Of a DNA stretch of 56,862 bases, positions 25,392 to 34,742 are shown one piece after another. The notes beneath the pieces were generated by a model. It was not told the origin of the DNA. It saw only the letters and a program-made list of their open reading frames with translations, and ran no database searches. Every line of letters starts with the position of its first letter. Position 1 is the stretch's first letter. Made by a program: the position numbers and the translations under genes. This DNA comes from Bradyrhizobium sp. LTSP885 (GTDB lineage Bacteria; Pseudomonadota; Alphaproteobacteria; Rhizobiales; Xanthobacteraceae), in assembly GCF_000938305.1 (NCBI RefSeq), contig NZ_JYMT01000014.1:1-56862 (forward strand), given 5' to 3'.

Positions 25392-26312
25392 ATGTCCAAG
25401 CGCCTTTTGATCGTCGGCGCGTTCGCCGCCATCTATCTGCTCTGGGGTTCCACCTACCTCGCGATCGCGCTCGGCCTGAAGACGATCCCGCCATTCCTTC
25501 TGATGGGGATACGTTCGCTCGGCGGCGGCCTGATCCTGATCGGGCTGAACGGCCGGGGCCTGATGCGCCCGTCGCGATGGAACTGGCTCACTGCATCGAT
25601 CTGCGGCGTGCTGTTTTTCGTCGGCTGCCACGGCGTTCTCGCCTATGCCCAGCAATCGGTTCCGTCCGGCATCGCGGCGATCATGCTGGCCACGATCCCG
25701 TTCTGGATCCTGCTCATCGATTTTCTCTACCCGCAGACGCAGCGTCCCAAGGCTATGATGCTCGCCGGGCTGCTCCCCGGTCTTGCCGGTGTCGCAATCC
25801 TGGCCTGGCAGGATGCCGGACAGGGTCACCTCAACATCACCCCGATCATCCTGCTGCTCGGTGCCGCGCTCTCCTGGGCGGCCGGCACCGTGCTGTCGCG
25901 GCGAACGTCGAACCATGATTCGTCAACCTTGTCCTCGGGCATGCAATTATCGATCGGGGGTGTGGTGCTGCTTGCGATCAGCCTTGCGTCGGGTGAGCTG
26001 CACGGATTTTCACTGCGCAACGTTTCGGCGCTGTCGCTCGCGGCCACAGCCTATCTGGTCGTCGCCGGAAGCGTGATCGGTTTCACGGCCTATCGCTGGC
26101 TGCTCGACAACGTCTCGACATCAATGGTTTCGACCTACATCTTCATCAACCCGATCATCGCGGTGCTGCTGGGTACGCTGGTGCTGGGCGAGCCGTTTTC
26201 GATTTCGATGTTGTTCGGTGCAGCTCTCGTAATCGTCTCGATCGTCATCACTTCGCGCGCGGAACAGGCTCGCTCGTCGCCACCGGAGCGGCCGCTCATG
26301 CGGTCCAGTTGA
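25392..26312 (+). CDS. EamA/DMT-family exporter
   Basis: A 306-residue inner-membrane protein with about ten transmembrane segments in two EamA repeats (about 8-135 and 150-285). Family cues are YLLWGSTYLAIALGLKTIPPF at the start and FINPIIAVLLGTLVLGEP in the last repeat. RBS CGGGAG lies 7 bases before ATG. Proteins of this family export amino acids or other metabolites. Divergence from a CGNR regulator suggests substrate-induced expression. Confidence 0.92.
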   Translation: MSKRLLIVGAFAAIYLLWGSTYLAIALGLKTIPPFLLMGIRSLGGGLILIGLNGRGLMRPSRWNWLTASICGVLFFVGCHGVLAYAQQSVPSGIAAIMLATIPFWILLIDFLYPQTQRPKAMMLAGLLPGLAGVAILAWQDAGQGHLNITPIILLLGAALSWAAGTVLSRRTSNHDSSTLSSGMQLSIGGVVLLAISLASGELHGFSLRNVSALSLAATAYLVVAGSVIGFTAYRWLLDNVSTSMVSTYIFINPIIAVLLGTLVLGEPFSISMLFGAALVIVSIVITSRAEQARSSPPERPLMRSS

Positions 26313-26399
26313 CGGCCAGGCTCCCATCGGGGGCCCCTGCCGACGGGCCATCCCGCGACCCAACGCCCACACGATTTCGTCAGCGGGCCGTTTTCGCGC

Positions 26400-26424
26400 T
26401 TGACCTAGAGTATGCTCTAGCATG
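26400..26424 (+). promoter_or_regulatory. MerR-type promoter/operator
   Basis: A -35-like TTGACC (26400-26405) overlaps the palindrome CTAGAG-TATG-CTCTAG (26405-26420). A dyad placed just after the -35 element is the usual MerR-family layout. The -10 element is not obvious; with a 19-bp spacer it would lie near 26425. It is 50 bases before the aldo/keto reductase start, whose operon ends in a MerR gene. Confidence 0.65.
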
Positions 26425-26469
26425 TTGACTTGGGCTGTCCGGCGACCACCCGTAACGAGGACCAATCCC

Positions 26470-27465
26470 ATGACGACCATCAGCAAGCTCCCGCACCGCA
26501 AGCTCGGCAATGACGGCCCGCAGGTTTCTGCGATCGGGCTGGGCTGCATGTCGCTATCAGGCGTCTATGGCGCCAATGACGATACGGCGACGCCCGACTT
26601 CATCCGCTTTGCCATCGATCAGGGTATCGACTTCCTCGACAGTGCCGACATGTATGGCTGGGGCCACAACGAGGAATTGCTGGGCCGCTCGCTGAAGGGC
26701 CTGCGCGACCACGTCGTGATCGCCACCAAGTTCGGCCAGGTGAAGACCGCCACCGGGCAGGGCGTGGATGGCAAGCCGGCCTACGTCCAACAGGCCTGTG
26801 AGGCGAGCCTGAAACGGCTCGGCATCGAGACCATCGACCTCTATTACCAGCACCGCATCGATCCGAACGTGCCGATCGAGGACACTGTCGGCGCGATGGC
26901 GCGCCTCGTCGAGCAAGGCAAGGTCCGCTATCTCGGCCTCTGCGAAGCGCGGCCCGAAACCATCCGCCGCGCGCACAAGGTCCACAAGCTGGCGGCGGTG
27001 CAGACCGAATATTCCCTGCTCTACCGCAGCGAGGCCGAGGAGACCTTGCAGACGACGCGGGCGCTTGGCATCGCCTTCGTCGCCTATTCGCCGCTCGGCC
27101 GCGGCTTCCTGACCGGGCAGATCCAGTCGCTGGCCGATGTCGCAGGCGATCGCCGCGGCGACCATCCGCGCTTTGCCGGGGACAATTTTGCCCGCAACCG
27201 CGATCTGGTCGGCGGCATCGAGGCGATCGCCCGCGACAAGGGCTGCACGCCATCGCAGCTCGTGCTCGCCTGGCTGCTGGCGCAGGGAGAGGATATCGTG
27301 CCGATCCCAGGCACCAAGCAGCGCGGCCGGCTGGACGAGAATATCGGCGCGCTCAAGGTGACGCTTTCGCCTGAAGACCTCGCGCGGATGTCGGCGGCGA
27401 TCCCGCCTGGCGCGGTGGCAGGTGAGCGCTATCCGGCCGGTGCGATGAAGGCGGTCTATCTGTGA
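26470..27465 (+). CDS. Aldo/keto reductase
   Basis: A 331-residue NAD(P)H-dependent oxidoreductase of the YajO/AKR13-like group. Catalytic residues are visible: Asp and Tyr in LDSADMYGWG, Lys in VIATKFGQ and His in YYQHRIDP. The cofactor-phosphate loop IPGTKQRGRLDENIGAL is near the C-terminus. ATG 26470 follows GAGGA and starts MTTISKLPHRKLG; a 16-residue extension is unlikely. It is coupled to the downstream MerR gene by TGATG. Detoxification of aldehydes or dicarbonyls is the usual role. Confidence 0.92.
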   Translation: MTTISKLPHRKLGNDGPQVSAIGLGCMSLSGVYGANDDTATPDFIRFAIDQGIDFLDSADMYGWGHNEELLGRSLKGLRDHVVIATKFGQVKTATGQGVDGKPAYVQQACEASLKRLGIETIDLYYQHRIDPNVPIEDTVGAMARLVEQGKVRYLGLCEARPETIRRAHKVHKLAAVQTEYSLLYRSEAEETLQTTRALGIAFVAYSPLGRGFLTGQIQSLADVAGDRRGDHPRFAGDNFARNRDLVGGIEAIARDKGCTPSQLVLAWLLAQGEDIVPIPGTKQRGRLDENIGALKVTLSPEDLARMSAAIPPGAVAGERYPAGAMKAVYL

Positions 27466-27923
27466 TGGACGCCCGAACACCCCCGCAGGCGATGCCGAGC
27501 GCGCTCCACATCGGCGACATCGCGCGCCGCTCCGGGCGGAGCGTGCACACCATCCGCTGGTACGAGGCGCAGGGCCTGATGCCCGGCGTTACCAGAGACC
27601 GCGGCCGCCGCAGGGTTTACAGCGACTATCACATCGGCTGGCTCGACCTGATGGAACGGCTGCGCCTGACCGGCATGTCGATCAAGCAATTGCGGGAATA
27701 CACCGCGCTGGTGAAACAGGGCAGCGCGACCTTGCGCAAGCGCCGCGCACTGCTTGCCCAACACCAGCTCCGCGTCCAGGCCATGATCGCCAAATGGACC
27801 GAGGCGCTCACGCTGGTCGATGCCAAGATCGAGTTCTACGACGAATGGGTCGCGGGAGGCACGCGGCCCATGGTCTCGCCGCAGCAGCGCGCCCGCGCCA
27901 AGCGGACTGCGACCAAGGCCTGA
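27465..27923 (+). CDS. MerR-family regulator
   Basis: A 152-residue regulator. The winged helix-turn-helix (about 15-85) shows IGDIARRSGRSVHTIRWYE and the MerR arm GMSIKQLREY. A coiled-coil dimer helix (about 85-130) follows, and then a short C-terminal tail with no Cys, so a metal sensor is unlikely. The ATG overlaps the reductase stop; GTG 27462 is an alternative start. It probably binds the dyad at 26405-26420 and activates its own operon. Confidence 0.9.
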   Translation: MDARTPPQAMPSALHIGDIARRSGRSVHTIRWYEAQGLMPGVTRDRGRRRVYSDYHIGWLDLMERLRLTGMSIKQLREYTALVKQGSATLRKRRALLAQHQLRVQAMIAKWTEALTLVDAKIEFYDEWVAGGTRPMVSPQQRARAKRTATKA

Positions 27924-27950
27924 GCGCCTAATCCCAGAACAGGATACGCG

Positions 27951-29342
27951 ATGAACAATATGCTTCGGCGTAAACCCTTTGCCATGCGCGCATCGCAACG
28001 GTTCACGCTGCTGACGCTCTGCCTGACCGTCATGATCGCGCATCTCGATACATTCATCGTCAATCTCGGCGCGCGCGCGATCGGCGATCATTTCGACGCT
28101 GGTGTCGACGAATTGCAATGGATCGTGGACAGCTACAATCTAGTCTATGCGGTGTCGCTGCTGACGGGCGGGATGCTCGCCGACATCTATGGCAGACGCC
28201 GGATCCTGATGGCCGGCGCGCTGATCTTCACCTTCGCATCGTTGATATGCGCGGCCGCGCCGTCGGCGCTGGTCCTGATCTGTGGACGCGCGCTCACCGG
28301 CGTCGGCGGCGCGCTGATGATTCCGGCCTCGCTTGCGATCATTCGGGTGGTCTGGGATCAACCGGGCGAGCGCGCACGCGCACTCGGCGTCTGGGCCGCA
28401 TGCAACGGCGTCGCCATGGCGCTGGGGCCGAGTCTCGGCGGGATGCTGATTCCCTGGTTCGGCTGGCGCAGCATCTTCCTGGTCGTCGTGCCGTTCGGCC
28501 TGCTGGCCGTGATCATGGCCGGATACGCGATCCCGGAATCATCGGATCCACGGCGGCGCCCATTCGACGCCGCAGCGCAGGTCCTCGGCGCGCTGGCGCT
28601 TGGGAGCTTCACTTATGCCGCTATCAGCGCGCAATCGGCGCCTCGCGCAATGACCGCGGCCCTGATCGTTGCCGTGCTGTCGGCGGTGCTGTTCATCGTG
28701 GTTGAGCGGAGGAAGGGCTCCGAGGCGCTGGTATCGCCCGACATCTTGACGGTCCGCCAATTCCGCGGCGCCATGATCGCCACCATGGGCATGACGTTTG
28801 GTGGATACGGGATGGTCTTCGTGCTGCCGCTGGCGTGGCAGTCGAGCGGCCGGCTTGACGCCGCGGCAAGCGCCGCAGCCCTGCTGCCGATGTCGCTGGT
28901 GTTCGTTCTGGTCTCGCCCTTGTCAGGCGCGCTGTCGGAGAAGCTCGGCATCCGCGTGGTCACATCGGGCGGCGTGACGTTGATGGGCATCGGCCTCCTG
29001 CTGATTGGCCTCGGCGGGCTGCAACCGAACCTCACTCTAGCTGAACTCGGATTGGCCGTGACCGGCCTCGGTCTCGGCCTCGGGTCGGGACCGCTCTCGG
29101 CGATGGCCGTCGGCCACGTCAGCGCCGCGCGCGCCGGCACGGCAGCGGCGCTCATCAACGTCGCCCGCATCAGTGGTGCGACGATTGGGGTTGCGATCCT
29201 CGGCGCGTGCTACGCCGCAACCGGCGGTGGTCAGGACGGGCTGTTGGTGTCGATGATTGCGGGCAGCCTGGTTCAGTTCGCAGGCGCCGGCGTGGCCTGG
29301 ATGGTGACACGACAGGAGGCGCGAGGGCCGGCGCGCATTTGA
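27951..29342 (+). CDS. MFS exporter, DHA2 (EmrB/QacA-like) family
   Basis: A 463-residue drug:proton antiporter with about fourteen predicted transmembrane segments. DHA2 motifs include DTFIVNLGARAIGDHF in segment 1, GGMLADIYGRRRILM (motif A) and the segment-5 motif C-like GPSLGGMLIPWFGWRSIF. AGGAT precedes the ATG. It starts 27 bases after the MerR stop and may belong to the same stress operon. The substrate is unknown. Confidence 0.92.
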   Translation: MNNMLRRKPFAMRASQRFTLLTLCLTVMIAHLDTFIVNLGARAIGDHFDAGVDELQWIVDSYNLVYAVSLLTGGMLADIYGRRRILMAGALIFTFASLICAAAPSALVLICGRALTGVGGALMIPASLAIIRVVWDQPGERARALGVWAACNGVAMALGPSLGGMLIPWFGWRSIFLVVVPFGLLAVIMAGYAIPESSDPRRRPFDAAAQVLGALALGSFTYAAISAQSAPRAMTAALIVAVLSAVLFIVVERRKGSEALVSPDILTVRQFRGAMIATMGMTFGGYGMVFVLPLAWQSSGRLDAAASAAALLPMSLVFVLVSPLSGALSEKLGIRVVTSGGVTLMGIGLLLIGLGGLQPNLTLAELGLAVTGLGLGLGSGPLSAMAVGHVSAARAGTAAALINVARISGATIGVAILGACYAATGGGQDGLLVSMIAGSLVQFAGAGVAWMVTRQEARGPARI

Positions 29343-29425
29343 CGCATTGATGCGCGTCTCGCTATCCTCCGCCGAGCCGGCATCGGATCGGCGGCCGACA
29401 AGAGCAAGAACAGGGAGCATCATCC

Positions 29426-30475
29426 ATGGCCAGCACTCTGCCCGCGTCCGCGAGCGGGCTTTTCGCCAATCCGCGTGAAGACTGGCTTGCTCAATATACC
29501 GAGGAGATCATCGATCCTATCAGGCCGATCGTCGACCCGCATCATCATCTCTGGGACCGCGGCGGATTGCGCTATCTGATCGAGGAGATGCGTGACGACA
29601 TCGCCTCCGGCCACAACATCGTCGCGACCGTCTATGTCGATTGCCGGTCGATGTATCGCGCCGACGGCCCGGAGGCATTTCGCCCCGTGGGCGAGGTCGA
29701 GTTCGCCAATGGCGTCGCCGCAATGTCGGCCAGCGGCGGCTACGGCAAGGCGGCGATCTGCGCCGGCATCGTCAGCCACGTCAATCTCCTGATCGGCGAT
29801 CAGGCCAAGGCGGTGCTGGAGGCGGAGATATCAGCCGGCAATGGCCGGTTCCGCGGCATCCGCCACTCCTCAGCCTGGGACGAGGACCCCAATGTGGCCC
29901 ACATGTATGCGAACCGGCCGAAGGGCATCTTGCTCGATACCACCTTCCGCAAGGGCTTCGCCTGCCTGGGGCCACTTGGCCTCAGCTTCGATGCCTGGCT
30001 GTTCCATCCGCAGATTGGCGAGCTCACCGACCTCGCCAGTGCCTACCCCGACACCAGGATTGTGCTGGACCATTGCGGCGGCCCGGTCGGCACCGGCCGG
30101 TTCGCCGGCAAGCGCGACGAGACGTTTCCGGTCTGGAAGGCGTCGATCCAGGAAATAGCCAGATGTCCAAATGTCGTGGTCAAGCTCGGCGGTCTGGCGA
30201 TGTGCCTGCTCGGCTACGATTTCCATCTCCGGCCGAAGCCGCCGTCGTCGGAGGAACTCGCGGCCGCATGGCGGCCTTATGTCGAAACCTGCATCGAGGC
30301 TTTCGGCCCCACCCGTTGCATGTTCGAAAGCAACTTCCCACCTGATAAGGGTCAGTGCAGCTATCAGGTGATCTTCAACGCCTTCAAACGGCTAGCTTCA
30401 CAATATAGCGAAGTCGAGAAGACCGCGTTATTTTCGAAGACGGCACAGGATGTTTATCGGCTCGATATCGGGTAA
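29426..30475 (+). CDS. TIM-barrel amidohydrolase (PF04909 type)
   Basis: A 349-residue metal-dependent hydrolase or lactonase. The first metal motif IVDPHHHLWDRGG is at about 35-47, the mid-barrel His is in VLDHCGGPVG, and the C-terminal MFESNFPPDKG matches the Amidohydro_2 family, which includes 2-pyrone-4,6-dicarboxylate lactonase and ACMSD-like enzymes. GGGAGC lies about 9 bases before ATG. The GNAT gene follows within 11 bases, so they may be co-transcribed. The substrate is unknown. Confidence 0.9.
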   Translation: MASTLPASASGLFANPREDWLAQYTEEIIDPIRPIVDPHHHLWDRGGLRYLIEEMRDDIASGHNIVATVYVDCRSMYRADGPEAFRPVGEVEFANGVAAMSASGGYGKAAICAGIVSHVNLLIGDQAKAVLEAEISAGNGRFRGIRHSSAWDEDPNVAHMYANRPKGILLDTTFRKGFACLGPLGLSFDAWLFHPQIGELTDLASAYPDTRIVLDHCGGPVGTGRFAGKRDETFPVWKASIQEIARCPNVVVKLGGLAMCLLGYDFHLRPKPPSSEELAAAWRPYVETCIEAFGPTRCMFESNFPPDKGQCSYQVIFNAFKRLASQYSEVEKTALFSKTAQDVYRLDIG

Positions 30476-30486
30476 TCTTGCGACTC

Positions 30487-31419
30487 ATGGATGACGGCAT
30501 CACCATCCGGCCGCTTCAAGAGGCTGATGCGGAAGCGGTTGTTGCACTTTACGCCAGGGCGGGCGCGGTCGAACCGCGGCTCGGTCCGGTCACGCTGCCG
30601 CAATGGAACCAGTTCCTGAAGCTGCCGCAGAACCGCGGCGGGCGCGACTTTCGCGTTGCCGAGCGGAACGGCCGGATCATTGGCCTTGCCGAATCCTCGC
30701 TGCGCGATCAGGGCGCGCACCATTCCCGGTTCCTCAAGATCGTCGTGGCGCCCGAGGTGCGGCGTCGCCGGATCGGTCTTGCGCTGCTTGATGACGTGCT
30801 GGTGATCGACACCGATGCTGATCTGGCCGTGCAGACGAAGGTCAGCCCCGACTGGCCGGCCGGAATGGCCTTCGTGACCGCATTCCGCTTTGTTCATATC
30901 GAATCCGAGATCGGAATGAAGTGCGTCGAGCCGCTGCAGCCGGCTCGCACACTTGCCGCCGCCCGTGCCACCATCGAGCGGGTCAGCGATGTAACGACCT
31001 GCGCGGCCGAGGTCGCGCGCATCCACAATGCGGCCTTTGCCTCCGACGCCGCGTTCCGCCTGTATTCACCGGAGGAGATGGCGCAGGTGCTGACGGACAG
31101 CGAAGTCTGGATCGCCTCGGAGGAGGGACAGGCGTCGGGCTTCTGCCTGACCGAGCCGGAGCAGAATTCGATGTGGATCGAGTCGGCCGCCGTCGATCCC
31201 GAGCGGCAGGGGCGCGGGCTCGGCCAGGTGCTGATTTACCACGTGCTGACCGCCCACGACGTTTCCGTCGAGCATCCCTGCTGGCTGAACGTCTCGAGCC
31301 GGAATCCAGCCGCTCTGAAGATCTATCGCCGGCTCGGTTTCCGGCCGCAGCATGAAACCTGCCGCTTCAGCGCCACGCGGGGCGAACTGATCGCCTCGCG
31401 CAACCGGCGCTTTCACTAA
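30487..31419 (+). CDS. GNAT acetyltransferase with two GNAT domains
   Basis: A 310-residue protein with tandem acetyl-CoA-binding domains. The first (about 5-145) contains VVAPEVRRRRIGLALLDDV. The second (about 160-300) contains the canonical ESAAVDPERQGRGLGQVLIYHVL and NPAALKIYRRLGF. The second motif A is complete; the first is weaker and may be structural. ATG 30487 is used rather than TTG 30478. The acceptor is unknown. The gene converges on the M29 aminopeptidase gene with 3 bases between stops. Confidence 0.88.
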   Translation: MDDGITIRPLQEADAEAVVALYARAGAVEPRLGPVTLPQWNQFLKLPQNRGGRDFRVAERNGRIIGLAESSLRDQGAHHSRFLKIVVAPEVRRRRIGLALLDDVLVIDTDADLAVQTKVSPDWPAGMAFVTAFRFVHIESEIGMKCVEPLQPARTLAAARATIERVSDVTTCAAEVARIHNAAFASDAAFRLYSPEEMAQVLTDSEVWIASEEGQASGFCLTEPEQNSMWIESAAVDPERQGRGLGQVLIYHVLTAHDVSVEHPCWLNVSSRNPAALKIYRRLGFRPQHETCRFSATRGELIASRNRRFH

Positions 31420-31422
31420 CGC

Positions 31423-32679
31423 TTACGCCCATTCGCCCTTCCGGAACACCGGCACGCTGCGGCCGTCGGCATGGATGCCGTCGATATCGGTGTGGGCGGA
31501 GCCGATCATCCAATCGATATGGATCAGGCTCTTGTTGCCGCCCTGCTCGGCGATCTGCTGCGGCGTCAGTTTGTCGCCGTTGACGAAGCATTTCGAGTAG
31601 CACTGGCCGAGCGCGATGTGCGAGGCGGCGTTCTCGTCGAACAGCGTATTGAAGAACAACAGTCCGCTCTTGGAGATCGGCGAGGAATGCGGCACCAGCG
31701 CGACCTCGCCGAGCCGGCGCGCGCCCTCGTCGGTGTCGAGCACCTTGTTCAGCACCTCCTCGCCACGCGAGGCTTTTGCCTCGACGATGCGGCCGTCCTC
31801 GAACTTGACGGAAATATTGTCGATCAAGGTTCCCTGGTAGGACAGCGGCTTCGAGCTGACGACATGGCCGCTGACGCGCCGGCAATGCGGCGTGGTGAAG
31901 ACCTCCTCGGTCGGGATGTTGGCATTGCAGACGATGCCGTTCCTGGCGGTCGACGCGCCGCCTTCCCATTCATGGCCGTCGGCAAGCCCGATCGTGAGGT
32001 CCATGCCGGGGCCGGAATATTTCAGCGCGTGGAAGCGCTGGCCGTTCAGCCATTCTGTACGCTCGCGCAGTTTTGCATTGTGTTTGTCCCAGGCGTCGAC
32101 GGCGCCGTCCTGATCGACCCGCGAGGCCGCGAAGATCGCGTCCGCAAGCTTGGCAACCGCAACGTCGTCGGCATCATCAGGGAACACCTGCTTCGCCCAT
32201 GACGCGCTCGGATAGGCGATGATGTTCCAGTTGGTCTCAAACGTGACGATCTTCTCCAGCGCCGGCTGGTAGGCGATTGAATTGGCCTTGCTGGCGCGCG
32301 CCACCTTGGCCGGGTCCTCACCCGACAACAGCATCGGATTGTCGCCGACGACGGCGAGCCGCGCCGTGTTGGCGCCGAACGCCTTCGCCATGCCCTCATA
32401 GAGCCAGCTCGCGGCGCGATCGAAGCTCGCATCATTGGCGTAACGATAACGTGCCAGCGTGACCTCCTCGTCCGAATAGAACGGGGTCACCAGCCCGGCG
32501 CCGGCCTTGTACGCATGTTCCGCGATCCGCCGCACCAGCGGCATCGCCACCGCGGGCGCGGTCAACAGCAGATCCTGCCCCGGCTGCAGCCCCAATCCGA
32601 CTTTCACCGCGACTTCGGCGAGCCGATCGAGTTTTACGGGATCGATCGAGGCGGAAAGGTTGCGTTGATGTGCGGTCAT
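31423..32679 (-). CDS. M29-family metallo-aminopeptidase (AmpS/PepS-like)
   Basis: A 418-residue cytoplasmic aminopeptidase with two metals in family members. Diagnostic strings are CNANIPTEEVFTTPHCRRVSGHV (metal Glu and His), LGEVALVPHSSPI, NTLFDENAASHIALG and LIHIDWMIGS. ATG 32679 gives MTAHQRNLSASIDP; an upstream extension exists but has no signal. It is the last gene of the minus-strand arm of the catabolic cluster, 113 bases after the lyase gene. A peptide or amide substrate of that pathway is possible but unproven. Confidence 0.92.
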   Translation of the reverse strand: MTAHQRNLSASIDPVKLDRLAEVAVKVGLGLQPGQDLLLTAPAVAMPLVRRIAEHAYKAGAGLVTPFYSDEEVTLARYRYANDASFDRAASWLYEGMAKAFGANTARLAVVGDNPMLLSGEDPAKVARASKANSIAYQPALEKIVTFETNWNIIAYPSASWAKQVFPDDADDVAVAKLADAIFAASRVDQDGAVDAWDKHNAKLRERTEWLNGQRFHALKYSGPGMDLTIGLADGHEWEGGASTARNGIVCNANIPTEEVFTTPHCRRVSGHVVSSKPLSYQGTLIDNISVKFEDGRIVEAKASRGEEVLNKVLDTDEGARRLGEVALVPHSSPISKSGLLFFNTLFDENAASHIALGQCYSKCFVNGDKLTPQQIAEQGGNKSLIHIDWMIGSAHTDIDGIHADGRSVPVFRKGEWA

Positions 32680-32792
32680 GAAGCATCCAGCGATGTCGGT
32701 TGAGGTTGACGATTCGTAGTCCAATTCGATCCTTATTCGCAAGGTTCCCGCTGTCACCGCCAATCACGCCAAGGCGAGCGGACGGCCCGAAT

Positions 32793-34154
32793 TTACCGCT
32801 TTACTGACGCCAGCACCCGATCGACCATTTGAGGCGCGAGCCCGAGATAATTCTTCGGCACGGTGAGCCGGTCGATCGTCGCGCGATCGATGCGATCAGC
32901 CACGCGCGCATCCGCCGCCAGTGCCTCGGCCAGCGTCAGGCCCTTGTCATTGGCGACGCGGCAGGCGTCGTAGACGACATCATGCGCCTCCTGCCGGCCG
33001 ATCGCCGGCGCAAGGCCCATCATCACGGCCTCGGCGACGATCAGCCCGCGGCTGATGTCGAGATTGACGGCCATTCTCTTCTCATCGACGATGAGGCCGC
33101 CGAGCGCGAATTTCGCCTGGTGCAGCGCGCCTGCGCTCAGCACAAAGCTCTCGGGGATCGCCATCCATTCGGCGTGCCACGGGCCGGTGGCGCGCTCGAA
33201 ATCCTGCACCATCGCATCCAGCATCAGGCCGGCATGCTGGCGCACCGCCTTCGAGGCCGCGAGCATCAGCTCCGCCGAAATCGGATTGCGCTTCTGCGGC
33301 ATGGTCGACGACGCCCCGCGTCCTTTCACGAACGGCTCATACACTTCGCCAAACTCGGTCGACGCCATGATCATGATGTCGAACGCGATCTTGCCGAGCG
33401 AGCCCGTGACCAGCGCAAGGAAGTTCACCGTTTCCGCGAACCCGTCGCGCGCGACATGCCAGGTCGAGACGGGAACGCCGAGGCCAAGCTCCTCGCACAG
33501 CGCCTGCTGCACCTCGAATCCGTTGTCGCCGAGCGAGGCCAGCGTGCCGGCGGCGCCGGCGAACTGGCCGACCAGCACCCTCGGCTTGAGCTCGGCCAGC
33601 CGTTCCGCATGACGGTCGAACATCGCAAGCCAGATCGCAACCTTGTAGCCGAAGGTCACAGGCAGCGCCTGCTGCAGATGGGTGCGGCCAGCCATCGGCG
33701 TGTTGCGGTGACGCTTGGCGAGATCGGCGAGGATGCCGCGCAGCGCGGCGAGATCGTCTTCGATGATCTTGAGGCCGTCGCGCAATTGCAGCACCACGGC
33801 GGTGTCCATAATGTCCTGCGTGGTGGCGCCCCAATGCACGTAACGGCCGGCCTCGCCGCATTGCTTCGCCATCTGGTGCACCAGCGGCAGGATCGGATAG
33901 CCGACGTTGTCGGTTTCCTGCCGCAGCAGATCGAAATCGAGCGCAGCGACGTCGGTGCGTTTTGCGATTTCCTCGGCCGCCTCGGCCGGAATGACGCCGC
34001 AGCGGGCTTCGGCCTTTGCCAGCGCGACCTCAACTTCGGCATAGCGCGATATCAGCCGCAGGTCGGAAAATACCTCGCGCATCTCGCGCGTGCCGAAGGC
34101 GTCGCGGAACAGCACGGAATCGAAAACGGTGGTCGAGGTCGGGAAGGCGGACAT
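32793..34154 (-). CDS. Fumarase/aspartase-superfamily enzyme (PcaB / adenylosuccinate-lyase-like)
   Basis: A 453-residue tetrameric-type lyase. The superfamily signature GRGASSTMPQKRNPISAE (about 290) and the catalytic His-containing GATTQDIMDTA and AGRTHLQQALPVTFG regions are present. Length and C-terminal pattern suit 3-carboxy-cis,cis-muconate cycloisomerase or adenylosuccinate lyase. The neighbouring carboxymuconolactone-decarboxylase-like gene favours the first, but the classical pca genes are missing. ATG 34154 (MSAFPTSTTVFDSVLF) was chosen. The same frame stays open antisense far upstream to 41162, which is a composition artefact. Confidence 0.88.
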   Translation of the reverse strand: MSAFPTSTTVFDSVLFRDAFGTREMREVFSDLRLISRYAEVEVALAKAEARCGVIPAEAAEEIAKRTDVAALDFDLLRQETDNVGYPILPLVHQMAKQCGEAGRYVHWGATTQDIMDTAVVLQLRDGLKIIEDDLAALRGILADLAKRHRNTPMAGRTHLQQALPVTFGYKVAIWLAMFDRHAERLAELKPRVLVGQFAGAAGTLASLGDNGFEVQQALCEELGLGVPVSTWHVARDGFAETVNFLALVTGSLGKIAFDIMIMASTEFGEVYEPFVKGRGASSTMPQKRNPISAELMLAASKAVRQHAGLMLDAMVQDFERATGPWHAEWMAIPESFVLSAGALHQAKFALGGLIVDEKRMAVNLDISRGLIVAEAVMMGLAPAIGRQEAHDVVYDACRVANDKGLTLAEALAADARVADRIDRATIDRLTVPKNYLGLAPQMVDRVLASVKR

Positions 34155-34215
34155 GAGCGCATCCTGTTGCCGGTCACAGCACGGCAACGTCCCTATCACG
34201 ACCCGCGCGGATGCC

Positions 34216-34605
34216 CTACCCTTCCGCAGGTACCTCGCCGAACACCTCCGCCGCGATCTTGCTGGTTTCGATCGCGGCCGGGACGCCGCAATACATCGCG
34301 ACCAGCAGCAGCACGTCCTGCACCTGCGCGGCGGTGCAGCCATTGGCCATCGCGCCCTTGGCGTGTACCTTGAATTCGGCGGACTTGCCGCTCGCCGCGG
34401 TGATGCCGAGCATGACGAGGCTGCGGATCGGGTCGGTGAGGCCGCTGCGCTCCCAGACGTCGCCATAGACATAGGCGTTGATGATGTTCTGAAGGGGGGC
34501 ACCGAAATCGCCGGCGGCCGCCATTCGCTTGGCGACATCGGCCTCGCCGAACATCTTCTGACGCCGGCGCAGGCCGCGCGCGTGGAGATCGCTGACATCC
34601 ACCAT
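34216..34605 (-). CDS. Carboxymuconolactone-decarboxylase-family protein
   Basis: A 129-residue helical protein with the family core: NAYVYGDVWERSGLTDPIRSLVMLG, then HAKGAMANGCTAAQVQDVLLLVAMYCGVPAA. This resembles PcaC more than AhpD, since the CxxC of AhpD peroxidases is absent. ATG 34605 (MVDVSDLHARG) has AAGGAG about 12 bases upstream. It is the first gene of the minus arm and begins 27 bases from one copy of the inverted 16-mer. Confidence 0.9.
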   Translation of the reverse strand: MVDVSDLHARGLRRRQKMFGEADVAKRMAAAGDFGAPLQNIINAYVYGDVWERSGLTDPIRSLVMLGITAASGKSAEFKVHAKGAMANGCTAAQVQDVLLLVAMYCGVPAAIETSKIAAEVFGEVPAEG

Positions 34606-34631
34606 CTGGTGTCTGGCTCCTTGTTTCGAAT

Positions 34632-34712
34632 ATTTATACGGACAAATTGTCTCGGCCTCAATCCAGATAACGATCCTTCGCTTGCGTCCTCGATCCATTT
34701 GTCCGTATAAAT
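34632..34712. promoter_or_regulatory. Divergent operator pair: two inverted 16-mers
   Basis: ATTTATACGGACAAAT (34632-34647) and its exact reverse complement ATTTGTCCGTATAAAT (34697-34712) lie 49 bases apart, placed 27 and 30 bases from the two divergent starts. Each 16-mer is itself an imperfect palindrome, as expected for a dimer site. The GntR/UTRA regulator encoded at the end of the plus arm is the likely ligand. Confidence 0.8.
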
Positions 34713-34742
34713 CTGATCAAAATCGCCACGGGAGGGATCGGG

